Shown here piece by piece: positions 1 to 7,308 of a stretch of DNA of 7,762 nt (positions are counted from its first letter, which is position 1; each line of letters starts with the position of its first letter). Source of the stretch: a candidate division SR1 bacterium (GTDB taxonomy: Bacteria; Patescibacteriota; Gracilibacteria; Absconditabacterales; Absconditicoccaceae). The stretch is from the NCBI GenBank assembly GCA_025997135.1, contig BNUE01000042.1, forward strand, positions 1-7,762, given 5' to 3'. Under the pieces are notes generated by a model. The model saw only the letters and a list, made by a program, of their open reading frames with translations. It was not told the origin of the DNA and did no database searches. The position numbers and the translations under genes are program-made.

Positions 1-38
1 TAGAAAGCAGTATTTATAACATTATAGAGATTTATCTT

Positions 39-46
39 TATAAAAT
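39..46 (+). promoter_or_regulatory. Possible -10 box very close to the lipoprotein start
   Basis: TATAAA/TAAAAT at 39-46 resembles a -10 element. Transcription would begin at about 52-54, on or beside the ATG at 54, which implies a leaderless or nearly leaderless mRNA. The only -35 candidate is a poor ATAACA at 16-21. The region is AT-rich, so chance matches are common, and the promoter may lie outside the window. Confidence 0.22.
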
Positions 47-53
47 AGTGTAG

Positions 54-1217
54 ATGCAAAAAATAGGAAAGATAAGCGTTATCTTGCTGTGTTGTCTGAC
101 AATTATACTGACAGGATGCAAAATTTTTGACGAGAATATTACTCCTGAAGACTATATTGCACGTGCGGATGGACGATTCGCTGAATTGGAATCAGATTTT
201 TCTACTTTTAGTCTAGATCAGATGCCTAGTTTATCATCTCAGACAGAAATTTCTTTTAGCTTCCCAGATAGCAACCTGAGTGGAAACGGAATAATTACAA
301 TAGACAAAGAAAGCTATAAAACAGATGAAAAGTCTGATATTGACGCCTATATTACTCGAAAATGAGAGGATTTCTTGCCCTCAGAAGCTCCAAAATCATT
401 TCAAACTCAGATACAGACCAGATTTATCGATCAGAAAATGTATGCCTTGATAAATCAGATGGAACTATTTATGGGAAGCGGAAATATTGATGCACATTTT
501 TTCAATCTGATGATAAAAGATGCTCTGGACAAGCGAATTCGTCTGAGTAGCGAAAAAACGACTCCTGTCATAATCGTCGAAACTCCTAGGTATGGAGAGC
601 TAATTCATACGATTGGATTGATATTTTCGTCTGAAAATGTAGACAATCTCAAGACTGAAAATATAAAAAGCGTTATAAGTCTGCTTTCTAGTCTGTTAAA
701 TTTATGAATCGATATGACAGATTTTCAGCTAGATAGCACTGCAGATAATACACTCGTGGCTGACCAGCAGCAGAGGAGAGAAACACTGTACTTTCAGTCA
801 GGAAAAGATAAAATAATCCGAGAAGTTACAGTAAATAAAGATAGTCTGACTCTAGAGATGGTAATACAGGATAGTACTGATGAGGAATTATTACTGTATC
901 CTAGCATCAAAATACAGCTTACTCCTCGTAAAAATCATCAATATGATATATCAGGAGAGATGAGATTATTACATGATAGCCCACAACAGCCTCCAGAACG
1001 GAGTTTTGAGTGAAAGATCGGTCTAAAGCCACAACATGATGAATTAAAAATTAACTTTAATGCTCTCATACATATTACGACTCTAGAACTAGCAAAATGA
1101 GAAAAATTAAACATTATGATACAAGGTACACAACAGTTGAAAAAATCTGATCTTGAGGCTGAAGGTTTCACTGCTCCGACAGAGTTTATCGACCTATGAA
1201 CGACTACTGAGGTTTAA
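54..1217 (+). CDS. Predicted lipoprotein of unknown function (UGA=Gly)
   Basis: A 387-residue protein when UGA is read as glycine. In-frame TGA codons fall at residues 104, 218, 320, 349 and 382, and the true stop is TAA at 1215-1217. The N-terminus is a clear type II signal peptide: a short basic start (MQKIGK), a hydrophobic core at about residues 8-19 and a lipobox LTGC with the lipidated Cys at position 22. This predicts export and membrane anchoring. The remainder is hydrophilic and probably beta-rich, with alternating segments such as SLTLEMVIQD and IKIQLTPRK; I recognise no family or catalytic motif. The shape (lipoprotein Cys plus a long soluble beta-rich domain) recalls lipid- or ligand-binding envelope lipoproteins of the LolA/LppX kind, but this is only an impression. 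The ATG at 54 is chosen because it places the signal peptide correctly; no Shine-Dalgarno site precedes it. It lies 65 bp upstream of an LCP envelope gene on the same strand. Confidence 0.85.
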
Positions 1218-1250
1218 TTTAAGATTTAAGTTTATTTTAAGGTAAATGGT

Positions 1251-1256
1251 TATAAT
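1251..1256 (+). promoter_or_regulatory. Possible -10 box upstream of the LCP gene
   Basis: A perfect TATAAT lies 26 bp before the ATG of the LCP gene, so transcription could start near 1263 with a leader of about 20 nt. No convincing -35 box is present at the usual distance. The rest of the 65-bp gap (1218-1282) is AT-rich with recurring TTTAAG words and no recognisable hairpin terminator for the lipoprotein gene. Confidence 0.35.
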
Positions 1257-1282
1257 TATTTATACATTAAAACTTTTGATAT

Positions 1283-2821
1283 ATGAGGACTACATTTTCT
1301 ACGACATCTATAGAACAGGCACAGGCAAATTATCCTAATAGAGCTAAGCAACCCGCTAGCAAAAAAGAAAAAAATACTGGGTCTACCATACTAAAATTTG
1401 TTTTTTCTATTATATGAATGCTACTGATAGGAGTATTTACTTTTGCGATGGTAAATGGACTTAAAGATACTTTTCAAATTGTCAAAGATGGAACCATAAA
1501 TGTCATCACAAAGACTGTCTGAACTGAGATGAAAACAGACATAAATGGTAATGTAAACATACTATTGCTCTGATATGGATGAGAAGGACATGACTGAGGA
1601 TTCTTAACTGATTCTATCATTATTGCATCACGAAATCCAGAATTATGAACTTTGTCTATGTTTTCTGTCCCTAGAGATCTATGGGTAAAATATCCAACAG
1701 GTGGATATGGACGCATAAATGCAGATTTCTATTTGTGGCTCAAAAAAACGGATAATAACTGGGAAGATGCGACTAGCTGAGTAAAGGCTGATATGTGACA
1801 AATGCTTTGACTAGATATTCCATACTATGCGACTATAGATTTTTCAGCATTTAGAGAGATAGTAGATATTATCTGAGGTATTGATATAGTGGTACCTGAG
1901 ACAATACATGATACGACCTATCCAAATGAGGCCAATCGCTGATATATTACATTTCATATAGACGCTGGAGAGCAGCATTTAGACTGAGATACTGCCCTCA
2001 AATATGCACGTTCTCGTCATTCGACATCAGATTTTTCTCGCTCTTTACGTCAACAAATTATCATACAAGGCATAAAACAAAAGATGATGTGATCAGGATT
2101 GACTGTAAATACAGCTGGAGAACTATATAATCTCTATACTAAATATATTCATACAAATGTATCTGCTCAGGAAATGCTATGGACGACCCAATTTATCAAT
2201 AGATTAGGGGATTTTGCATCATTGGGATTGACGACAAACTGTGGATTTCAGAGTATTATTAGGATGGTGCCAGCATGTTTTCTCTATTATCCTGAGCGTG
2301 AATATTTCGGAGGCGCGAGCGTGATGTTGCCGATGAATGCGACAGCTAATAATGTACAGCATTATGGTGAAATTCAGAAATTTGTCAGGTTCGTGACGAC
2401 TAACTCTAGAGCGATACAGGACAAAGCGAGTATTGAAGTAGTCAGTGCAATCGATACTCAGAAAATAAAAGATACCTGAAAATCTAAGGTAAAATTTGCA
2501 GATCAAATGTGAGTTAAACTAAAAAGATATGGACTAAACATAATCTCTACGATGATTTGGGCAGATCCACAAGAGAAGACGACACTTGTGATCAATAATA
2601 TATGAGATTATACTGCTACTATTGACGCTTTGAAAAATTTTGTACCGAGTTTTGATATTTATTATAACACCTGAAATATCCAGTCCTGATGGGATGAAAA
2701 CTGAAATGAAATTACTTTTGTGGATGGAGCAGATTTACAGCTGGTATTATGAGATGATTATCTACTTGGAAATGCTGAAGCTTCTGGATATATCGATACT
2801 AAATTTAGTTATGAACTGTAA
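1283..2821 (+). CDS. LytR-CpsA-Psr (LCP) family cell-envelope protein with LytR_C domain
   Basis: A 512-residue protein with 20 in-frame TGA codons read as Gly (about 26 further glycines use GGN) and a TAA stop. Order: a cytoplasmic tail of about 35 residues, one membrane helix at about 36-58, an LCP domain at about 90-270 and a LytR_C domain at about 382-495. LCP hallmarks are VNILLLGYGGEGHDGG at 91-106 followed by LTDSIII (Asp110), FSVPRDLWV (Arg131, Asp132), VDIIGGIDIVVP at 194-205, and LDGDTALKYARSRH with SDFSRSLRQQ at 233-258. These supply the acidic and arginine residues that bind metal and polyprenyl pyrophosphate. The C-terminal DGADLQLVLGDDY is the typical end of LytR_C. LCP enzymes transfer lipid-linked glycopolymers onto peptidoglycan or other surface acceptors outside the membrane. 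Several TGA codons sit on conserved glycines (97, 100, 105, 198, 235). The acceptor and polymer cannot be told from sequence. The start is the first ATG, with no Shine-Dalgarno site. Confidence 0.93.
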
Positions 2822-2861
2822 AAATTAGTACTTTTAATTTTACTTTTTTTCTACATATTGC

Positions 2862-3104
2862 ATGCTTATTACATTTCCAAATGACGGCAGGAAACTCAAA
2901 AAGCTCATAATGTGATTACTAAAATCTCATCTCGCTACATCGATTATCAGACTGAATTATGCCCAATCTTACACACTTTTCTCAGACCAAAAAAAGATAG
3001 AAAAATCTGATCTAAAACTGATAAAAATAGAAACCGATAAATCAGATCAAGTGCAAGCTTTTCTTACCAAAAATTTTCCAGAATATTCTATTTTTAGTTT
3101 TTAG
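2862..3104 (+). CDS. Short CutA-like protein (divergent divalent-cation tolerance family)
   Basis: An 80-residue protein with one in-frame TGA (Gly18) and a TAG stop. ATG 2862 is the only start, since TAA stops lie upstream in frame. It follows the CutA1 pattern in order: an ITFPN opening (family: v.iTfPn), a helix LKKLIMGLLKSHLATSI where CutA has its 'LaAcvn' helix, YAQSYTLFSDQKKIEKSD where CutA has the S.Y.W.gki.e segment, the strand LKLIKIET matching the 'l.iKt' strand, and VQAFLTKNFPEYSIF matching the 'i...HpYevPei' ending. CutA1 is a small trimeric PII-like-fold protein linked to metal tolerance, with uncertain biochemical function. This copy lacks the C-terminal segment of about 20-25 residues found in typical 100-110 aa CutA, and the HPYE His-Pro is replaced by FPEY. 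The assignment rests on pattern memory and could be wrong. It lies 40 bp after the LCP gene and 11 bp before hisS, so co-transcription is likely. Confidence 0.6.
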
Positions 3105-3115
3105 TTTATTTTTGC

Positions 3116-4429
3116 ATGCTTCGTCCATCAGGTTTTATCGAATATTCTCCAGCTGAACAACGTCTTTTTGATCAAATATCTAGCATCATATCTGATACGT
3201 ATGAATCTTTTGGATATACTCATATTCATACACCAGCAGTCGAGGCTAATTCAGTCCTTCTATCCAAAAACTGAGAAGAAACTGGTAAACAAATTTTCTG
3301 ATTATACTGATTGGCTCAGGGAAGCCAAGATTTAAAGGATTATTCTCTCCATTTTGATCTAACTGTACCATTTGCTAGATATATCTTGGATAGAGAATCA
3401 GATTTATCTTTTCCTTTCAAGAGATACCAAATTCAGCCAGTTTGGAGAGGAGAGAGAGCTCAGAAAGGCAGATTTAGAGAATTTTTTCAGTGCGACATCG
3501 ACACCATCTGGAAAAAAGATACCTGAGATTACCTATTTTATGATGCTGAGGTAATTTTCACTTTGTCACAGACATTATCCAATATTCTGAAAGTCGTAAA
3601 CCTAGATGATACCGCTATTATGCACATCAGTAATAAAAAACTGATCCTCTGATTTCTACAAAACCTAGTTCCAGACGATAAAATTCAGCCAATTGCGTCA
3701 CTTATCGATAAATATTCCAAAATAGGACTTGACAATTTTAAAAGCAGCATTCTCGATATGGAAGTTTCCTTAGAAATTTTTGATAAAATTCATAGCTTCA
3801 TCACTACCAAAACTTCTCTGATAGAGGTAGATAAAATAGCATCTTTTTCTGATGCCCCTCTCTTTTTACAGTGATTTAATGAATTAAAAGAAGTAGCACA
3901 TAAACTCGAATCTTTCCAGTCTGCCTTTCAGACAAATCATCAAATTTTAGTAGATCTCCAGATTATTCGCTGATTAGATTACTACACAGGTACAGTATTT
4001 GAGGCAACCTTACACAAAGACCCAGCTCTAGGTTCCATCTGCTGATGATGAAGATATGAGACTCTGACTGGCTTCATAGACCCCAAAAAAGATAATTATG
4101 CCTGAGTCGGCTGATCAATTGGGATCACTAGGCTACTTTCCAAGCTTTTCGCTGAGCAGAAACAGTCACAAAATACCTGTGCATCATACTTATTTCTCTA
4201 TTTTCCAGAGACTTTATCAGAGATTTTATCTCTTGCCTCTACATTTATATCAGAGTGAAAAAAAGTCGAAATTTACCCCTCCAATGATAAATTAGGCAAA
4301 CAATTCTGATTAGCTGACAAAAAATGAATTCCAAATGTAGTAATCCTAGGTGAATGAGAAAAACAAGCCTGAATTTACAAAATCAAAAATATGCAAACAG
4401 GCGAAGAAATATCTATCCCTAAAAATTAA
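3116..4429 (+). CDS. hisS: Histidyl-tRNA synthetase (HisRS)
   Basis: Class II aminoacyl-tRNA synthetase charging tRNA-His with histidine in the cytoplasm. It is 437 residues long with 17 in-frame TGA codons (about 15 glycines use GGN) and a TAA stop. Visible motifs: [10 protein letters not shown] at 80-89; motif 2 around [22 protein letters not shown] at 102-123 (split here: [13 protein letters not shown], then AQKGRFREF) with QCDID following; HisA motif RGLDYYTG at 285-292 (catalytic Arg285); HisB motif ICGGGRYE at 308-315; motif 3 GVGGSIGITRL at 330-340; and a C-terminal anticodon-binding domain from about 355. The LTVPFARY form is the one shared by Bacteroidetes-type and eukaryote-like HisRS rather than the E. 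coli LRPEGTA form. Glycines 286, 310, 311, 312, 330 and 333, all in catalytic motifs, are encoded by TGA, and 310-312 are three consecutive TGA codons (4043-4051). The start follows the word TTGCATGCTT, as in the preceding gene. The 3' end overlaps sod. Confidence 0.97.
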
Positions 4430-5024
4430 AAGTCTGTAATGTTAGTTCTAATCTATGATTTACCACATCCCAGTTTATAATTTTCCATATATTGTGTAGA
4501 TATTCAGCTCTACGATTACGATAATCGATATAATATGTGTGTTCCCATACATCTGCAGTCAATAAAGGTACTTTATTTTCCAGTAATGGATTGGCTGCGT
4601 TGGTAGTGTTTATTATTTCCAGTTCTCCAGCCATATTTTTGGTCAATCGCGTCCATCCTGATCCAAAATTTCAAACTGCTTTCTTTTCAAATTCTGCCTG
4701 AAAATTCTCTATACTTCACCGTTTATCTATGATCATATTTCAGATCTTTCATTCTGATTTTTTTTCCTCTTTTGTCGGCTGAAATTGATCCCAGAATAAC
4801 TGATGATTTAGAATTTGTGCTACATTATTAAAAATAGGTCAACTCTGAGTTTCAAAAAATAGCTGTTTTAAGGTTTTTTCTGTATCTGGAGTTCCAGAAA
4901 GTAAATTATTTAGATTATCGACATAAGCTTGGTGATGCTTTCAGTAGTGATACTCCATAGTTTCACGTGAAAATATAGGCTCCAAAGCATCCATTTCATA
5001 CGGTAAATTAGCAAGTTTAAACAT
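4419..5024 (-). CDS. sodB: Superoxide dismutase, Fe-type
   Basis: A 201-residue enzyme that dismutates superoxide to O2 and H2O2; no signal peptide is visible, so it is probably cytoplasmic. All four metal ligands are present: His26 (EYHYGKHHQAY, with second-sphere His30 and Tyr34), His74 (NHQLFW), and Asp158 with His162 (DVWEHTYYIDYRNRR). Glu161 and Tyr165, which form the dimer-interface bridge in this family, are also kept. Gln70 in NNVAQILNH, with Ala143 at the position where MnSODs carry Gln (NAANPL rather than NQDSPL), points to the Fe type. Metal use can still be cambialistic. Six TGA codons encode Gly (28, 62, 92, 95, 103, 118), including the glycine of HYGKHH. Where the family usually has GSGWTWL, this protein has GSGWTRL (Arg126). 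It ends with TAG at 4419-4421, inside the 3' end of hisS on the other strand. The ATG at 5022-5024 gives the normal family N-terminus. Confidence 0.95.
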
Positions 5025-5055
5025 TTGTTAGCATAAAAAAGATATAAAAATCTGA

Positions 5056-5065
5056 TTGTTAACAA
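5056..5065. promoter_or_regulatory. Palindrome TTGTTAACAA at the sod transcription start (possible operator)
   Basis: A perfect 10-bp inverted repeat directly abuts the proposed sod -10 box (5066-5071) on its downstream side. The predicted transcription start of about 5059 falls inside it. That is a typical position for a repressor site. In a sequence this AT-rich, a 10-bp palindrome also arises by chance, and no protein is implicated. Confidence 0.3.
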
Positions 5066-5093
5066 ATTTTACTAATACAGCAGTACAATTCAA
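5066..5093 (-). promoter_or_regulatory. Candidate promoter of sod
   Basis: On the minus strand TTGAAT (-35, 5088-5093) is followed after 16 bp by TAAAAT (-10, 5066-5071). Predicted start near 5059 gives a leader of about 35 nt to the sod ATG. It sits in the 90-bp gap after the upstream unknown gene ends at 5115, so sod can be expressed on its own. I see no terminator hairpin for the upstream operon in this gap. Confidence 0.5.
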
Positions 5094-5114
5094 GTTTTAA
5101 TTAATCTCGAAAAA

Positions 5115-5399
5115 TTATACAGAAATTTGTTTATACTTCTCGATAGCTCGTCCGAGTCATTCTTGTTTTCATTTTTCATAGACACTACCTACATATTCAG
5201 GCATTTTACCGTTCATAAAAAGTTCCTGTGCCTGAGCCAATAAACTCACTTCTTTTGGCGTTTCAGGATTTTGTATAATTTCCTGTGCTTTATTAGCAAA
5301 TCCCTCTGGAGTAGTAGGCAAATCATCAATCAATAAGTCAGTCTTTTCTACTTTTGGTGAAATATCCTCTACTGAAGGAGTAAAATTATCTAATTCCAT
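5115..5399 (-). CDS. Small acidic hypothetical protein, last gene of unknown operon
   Basis: A 94-residue protein with two TGA codons as Gly (77 and 81) and a TAA stop at 5115-5117. I do not recognise the family. The first 30 or so residues are acidic and probably disordered (MELDNFTPSVEDISPKVEK); the rest looks helical (FANKAQEIIQ, EVSLLAQAQELFM, GRAIEKYKQ). There is no signal peptide, membrane helix or cysteine. Its ATG overlaps the stop of the preceding gene (minus-strand TAATG at 5397-5401), which suggests translational coupling and a shared transcript. No Shine-Dalgarno site is present, consistent with re-initiation after the upstream stop. The last 18 residues exist only if UGA is sense. 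Function unknown; the coupling hints at matched amounts with its neighbour. Confidence 0.78.
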
Positions 5400-5905
5400 T
5401 ATTCTTTTATTTTGAGATAAAAAAGGTTATCCTGATGATATAATTCGTATGTGAAATCCTCATGTCCGATAGTTATATCGTATGAATTATTACCATTTGG
5501 CAGTTGATAAGCTAGTTTTCAGTCTTCTTCCATCAGATGAAGTACCAAAATCTTTGTCCTTCTCTGTGAATCATACCAGAAATTCACTGGTATCAGCACA
5601 TCTCCTGATGGCGTAATCGTCGGCTTTATATCACGTCCAATACTTTCAAATCCAAATCTTTTTTCATTTCTGACTCCTCACTCGAACACTACTAAATCTC
5701 CATTTTCTAGGTCAGCTTTTAGGTTTTCCAACATTTGGTGAGAAACTGTAATTTTTATATCACCTGAGAGATGCTTTTTAAAATTTGAAAGATCTGATAA
5801 ATTAGTCGTATCATGCTGGATGAGATCCATAATCCCTTGCTCTAGCGATTTTCGCACCTGGTTATTAGCCTGTGCCTTCTCTGGTGTGATGTTGTTTTCA
5901 GTCAT
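5399..5905 (-). CDS. Hypothetical protein, helical N-terminus and beta-rich C-terminus
   Basis: A 168-residue protein with TGA-encoded Gly76 and Gly129 and a TAA stop at 5399-5401. I recognise no family. The first ~70 residues look helical and hydrophilic (QANNQVRKSLEQGIMDLIQ, then HQMLENLKADLEN). From about residue 70 it becomes a series of probable strands: GDLVVFEGG, DVLIPVNFWY, TKILVLHLM, LAYQLP, SYDITIG, FTYELYH, LFYLKIKE. There is no signal peptide, membrane segment or conserved catalytic pattern, so a cytoplasmic binding or structural role is as far as one can go. Reading UGA as stop would cut off the whole beta-rich half. It starts 18 bp after the preceding gene ends and overlaps the next start by one base, so it is the middle of a three-gene unit. 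Confidence 0.82.
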
Positions 5906-5923
5906 TTTGAAAAGGTTAACAAA

Positions 5924-6211
5924 CTAAAAAGAAGCTAAAGCTGACTCCAGATTTCAGATATCCTGAGCATCTAGTGTAGCTTGCTGTTGGATGAATTGAT
6001 TATTTTGTATGGCTTGCTGAGTTATTTCTAAGATATTATTATTTTTTATGGTTTGGACAATACGCCCGACAGCTCACTTGAAAATCACAACCAACTTATC
6101 TAGGGTTGTCTCTTCGATTTGGTCGTTTTCTATCAATGTTTTCAGTCATCGACCCATTTCCCAGTCTGGAATTGCATTGATCACAGACAGCAGATATTCT
6201 TTCTTTGTCAT
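5924..6211 (-). CDS. Small helical hypothetical protein, first gene of unknown operon
   Basis: A 95-residue protein with three TGA codons as Gly (22, 46, 86) and a TAG stop at 5924-5926. It is too broken by TGA to appear as one frame under the standard code. It looks almost entirely helical: TKKEYLLSVINAIPDWEMGRG, LKTLIEND, TLDKLVVIFKGAVGRIVQTIK, then a Gln/Asn-rich tail (ITQQAIQNNQFIQQQ) and LESALASF. No signal peptide, membrane helix or known motif. ATG 6209-6211 is preceded by a strong promoter and no Shine-Dalgarno site. The next gene begins 18 bp after it ends. I cannot assign a function; small size and helical content would suit a protein-binding subunit, which is inference only. Confidence 0.78.
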
Positions 6212-6242
6212 TGAGACTTTCGATAAAATAAAACTTCCTCTT

Positions 6243-6271
6243 ATTATACACTAAAAGTCTCTCAAAGTCAA
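6243..6271 (-). promoter_or_regulatory. Strong sigma70-type promoter of the three-gene unknown operon
   Basis: On the minus strand TTGACT (-35, 6266-6271) and TATAAT (-10, 6243-6248) are separated by exactly 17 bp, so 11 of 12 positions match consensus. Transcription would start near 6236, leaving a leader of about 25 nt before the ATG at 6211. It lies between the corA stop (6297) and the first unknown gene, so the operon is expressed independently of corA. Confidence 0.8.
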
Positions 6272-6285
6272 AAAATGAAGCTTCA
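6270..6285 (-). terminator. Weak terminator-like palindrome plus T-run after corA
   Basis: Downstream of the corA stop on the minus strand, the palindrome TGAAGCTTCA (6276-6285) is followed by six T (6270-6275). The T-run runs into the -35 box of the next operon. The stem would be only about 3 bp around a 4-nt loop, so this is a poor intrinsic terminator; the palindrome could equally be a protein site upstream of the promoter, or chance. Confidence 0.22.
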
Positions 6286-6296
6286 AAAATATTTCA

Positions 6297-7220
6297 CTAA
6301 AACCGCCTCTTTTTCCTAAAATAAAACATCGTAAATCCAGCAGCAGCAAACATTACAAAAAATAGAATTGAAAATGCCCACGGACTATCATCAAATGGTA
6401 AATCTACATTCATTCAGTACATTCAGCTCAGCCACGTCAATATACCTAGTATCACGGTAAATATGGTCAATATCGAGATCACACGATTTGTCTTCATAGT
6501 CGCGAGAGTATCAGATACATCAAAGAGTGATTCTGTATTTTCTTTGACCATTGATATGATTGAGAGAATTTTATCTGTTTTATACTGCAAATCCTCGAAA
6601 TACACATCTAAATCTCATTCATAGAAATTTACGGTCGCTATCTGCAATTCTCAGAGGATTTCGCTGTGAGGAGTCATAATTTGTTTGAGTAAAATTGCAT
6701 TTCTCTTTTTGATCAGGAGACTAGAAAGTAAATTCTGATTTACATTTTCAGCATCAAAAGTATCTTCTTCAATTTTTACCAAATCTTGTGCAAATTTTCC
6801 CAGTCCCGTCAATGCTTTATCATACATCGAATCTATAATCTTATACAGCACATAATACGGTGAAAGTTTAAATTCTTCTGAGTCATCTTCAGCTAATTCT
6901 TCACGATATTTGTTCTGAATTCTTTCGATATTATTGGTCACATGCGAGGTTACTGTGATGATAAAGTCTTTACCAAGTATCGCATGCATCGTATTTACGA
7001 AATGTTTTTTTAGTTTTTCATTATATTTTGGGAAACGTAAAATCAGAAAAATACAGTCATCATAGACATCTATCTTATCTTGAGTCGTGAAATCCAAAAA
7101 ATCCTGTTCAATAATTTCATGCAACTGATATTTCTCAATAATTGGATCCACTTGTTTACGATGAGGATTGACCAAATGCGTCCAAGTCATATTTCCGACA
7201 GTCAAACTTCCTTCTATCAT
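6297..7220 (-). CDS. corA: CorA-family divalent metal (Mg2+/Co2+) transporter
   Basis: A 307-residue inner-membrane channel, normal length for the family, stop TAG at 6297-6299. The N-terminal cytoplasmic domain matches CorA: WTHLVNP at 13-19, EQDFLDFTTQDKIDVYDDCIFLILRFP at 38-64 (written in parts: EQDFLDF, DKIDVYDD, CIFLILRFP), then ILGKDFIITVTSH. A long helical region follows (about 120-245). The first membrane helix at about 247-266 ends in the CorA signature GMYGMN (266-271); the second helix is at about 281-300, and a basic FRKKRRF tail faces the cytoplasm. TGA encodes Gly190, Gly202, Gly266 and Gly269; the last is the essential Gly of YGMN (6414-6416). CorA assembles as a pentamer and the GMN loop selects hydrated Mg2+. 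Whether this one moves Mg2+, Co2+ or another ion (the family includes Zn2+ exporters) is not visible. ATG 7218-7220 is chosen because a TAA lies five codons upstream in frame. Confidence 0.95.
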
Positions 7221-7244
7221 TTTTTTATATTTTTATGAGATAAA

Positions 7245-7271
7245 TTTATAACTCTATCTTTATCTAGACAA
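7245..7271 (-). promoter_or_regulatory. Possible promoter of corA
   Basis: On the minus strand TTGTCT (-35, 7266-7271) and TATAAA (-10, 7245-7250) are 15 bp apart, which is short. Start near 7238 would give a leader of about 18 nt. The 88-bp gap (7221-7308) shows no clear hairpin; a purine-rich AAAAGGAAGGAG stretch lies about 65 nt upstream of the ATG, too far to serve as its ribosome site. Confidence 0.33.
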
Positions 7272-7308
7272 TACCCAATCTCCTTCCTTTTTCAACCCTT
7301 AAAAAACT

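Noticed and set aside
938..1171. Minus-strand open frame opposite the lipoprotein gene
   Set aside because: It is antisense to a signal-peptide-bearing gene with good codon structure and shows no motif; a shadow frame. The same applies to frames opposite the LCP gene at 1474-1716 and 2219-2506.
54..1217. A string of short genes or a decayed pseudogene instead of one lipoprotein
   Set aside because: The pieces are in the same frame, separated only by TGA, with no frameshift and no TAA/TAG. The same holds in conserved genes such as hisS and corA, so recoding explains it better than decay.
4098..4295. Plus-strand open frame inside the hisS 3' region
   Set aside because: It is out of frame with hisS, which continues through motif 3 and the anticodon-binding domain here.
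3116..4429. UGA as tryptophan (code 4) or selenocysteine
   Set aside because: TGA falls on invariant glycines (RGLDYYTG, CGGGRYE, YGMN, HYGKHH), while Trp is written TGG in the same genes. Selenocysteine would not occur about 60 times across unrelated proteins.
6048..6254. Plus-strand open frame between corA and the unknown operon
   Set aside because: It lies opposite the 95-aa minus-strand gene, which has a strong promoter and operon spacing; the plus frame has neither.
6276..6285. TGAAGCTTCA palindrome as a confident terminator
   Set aside because: The possible stem is only about 3 bp; listed only as a weak candidate.
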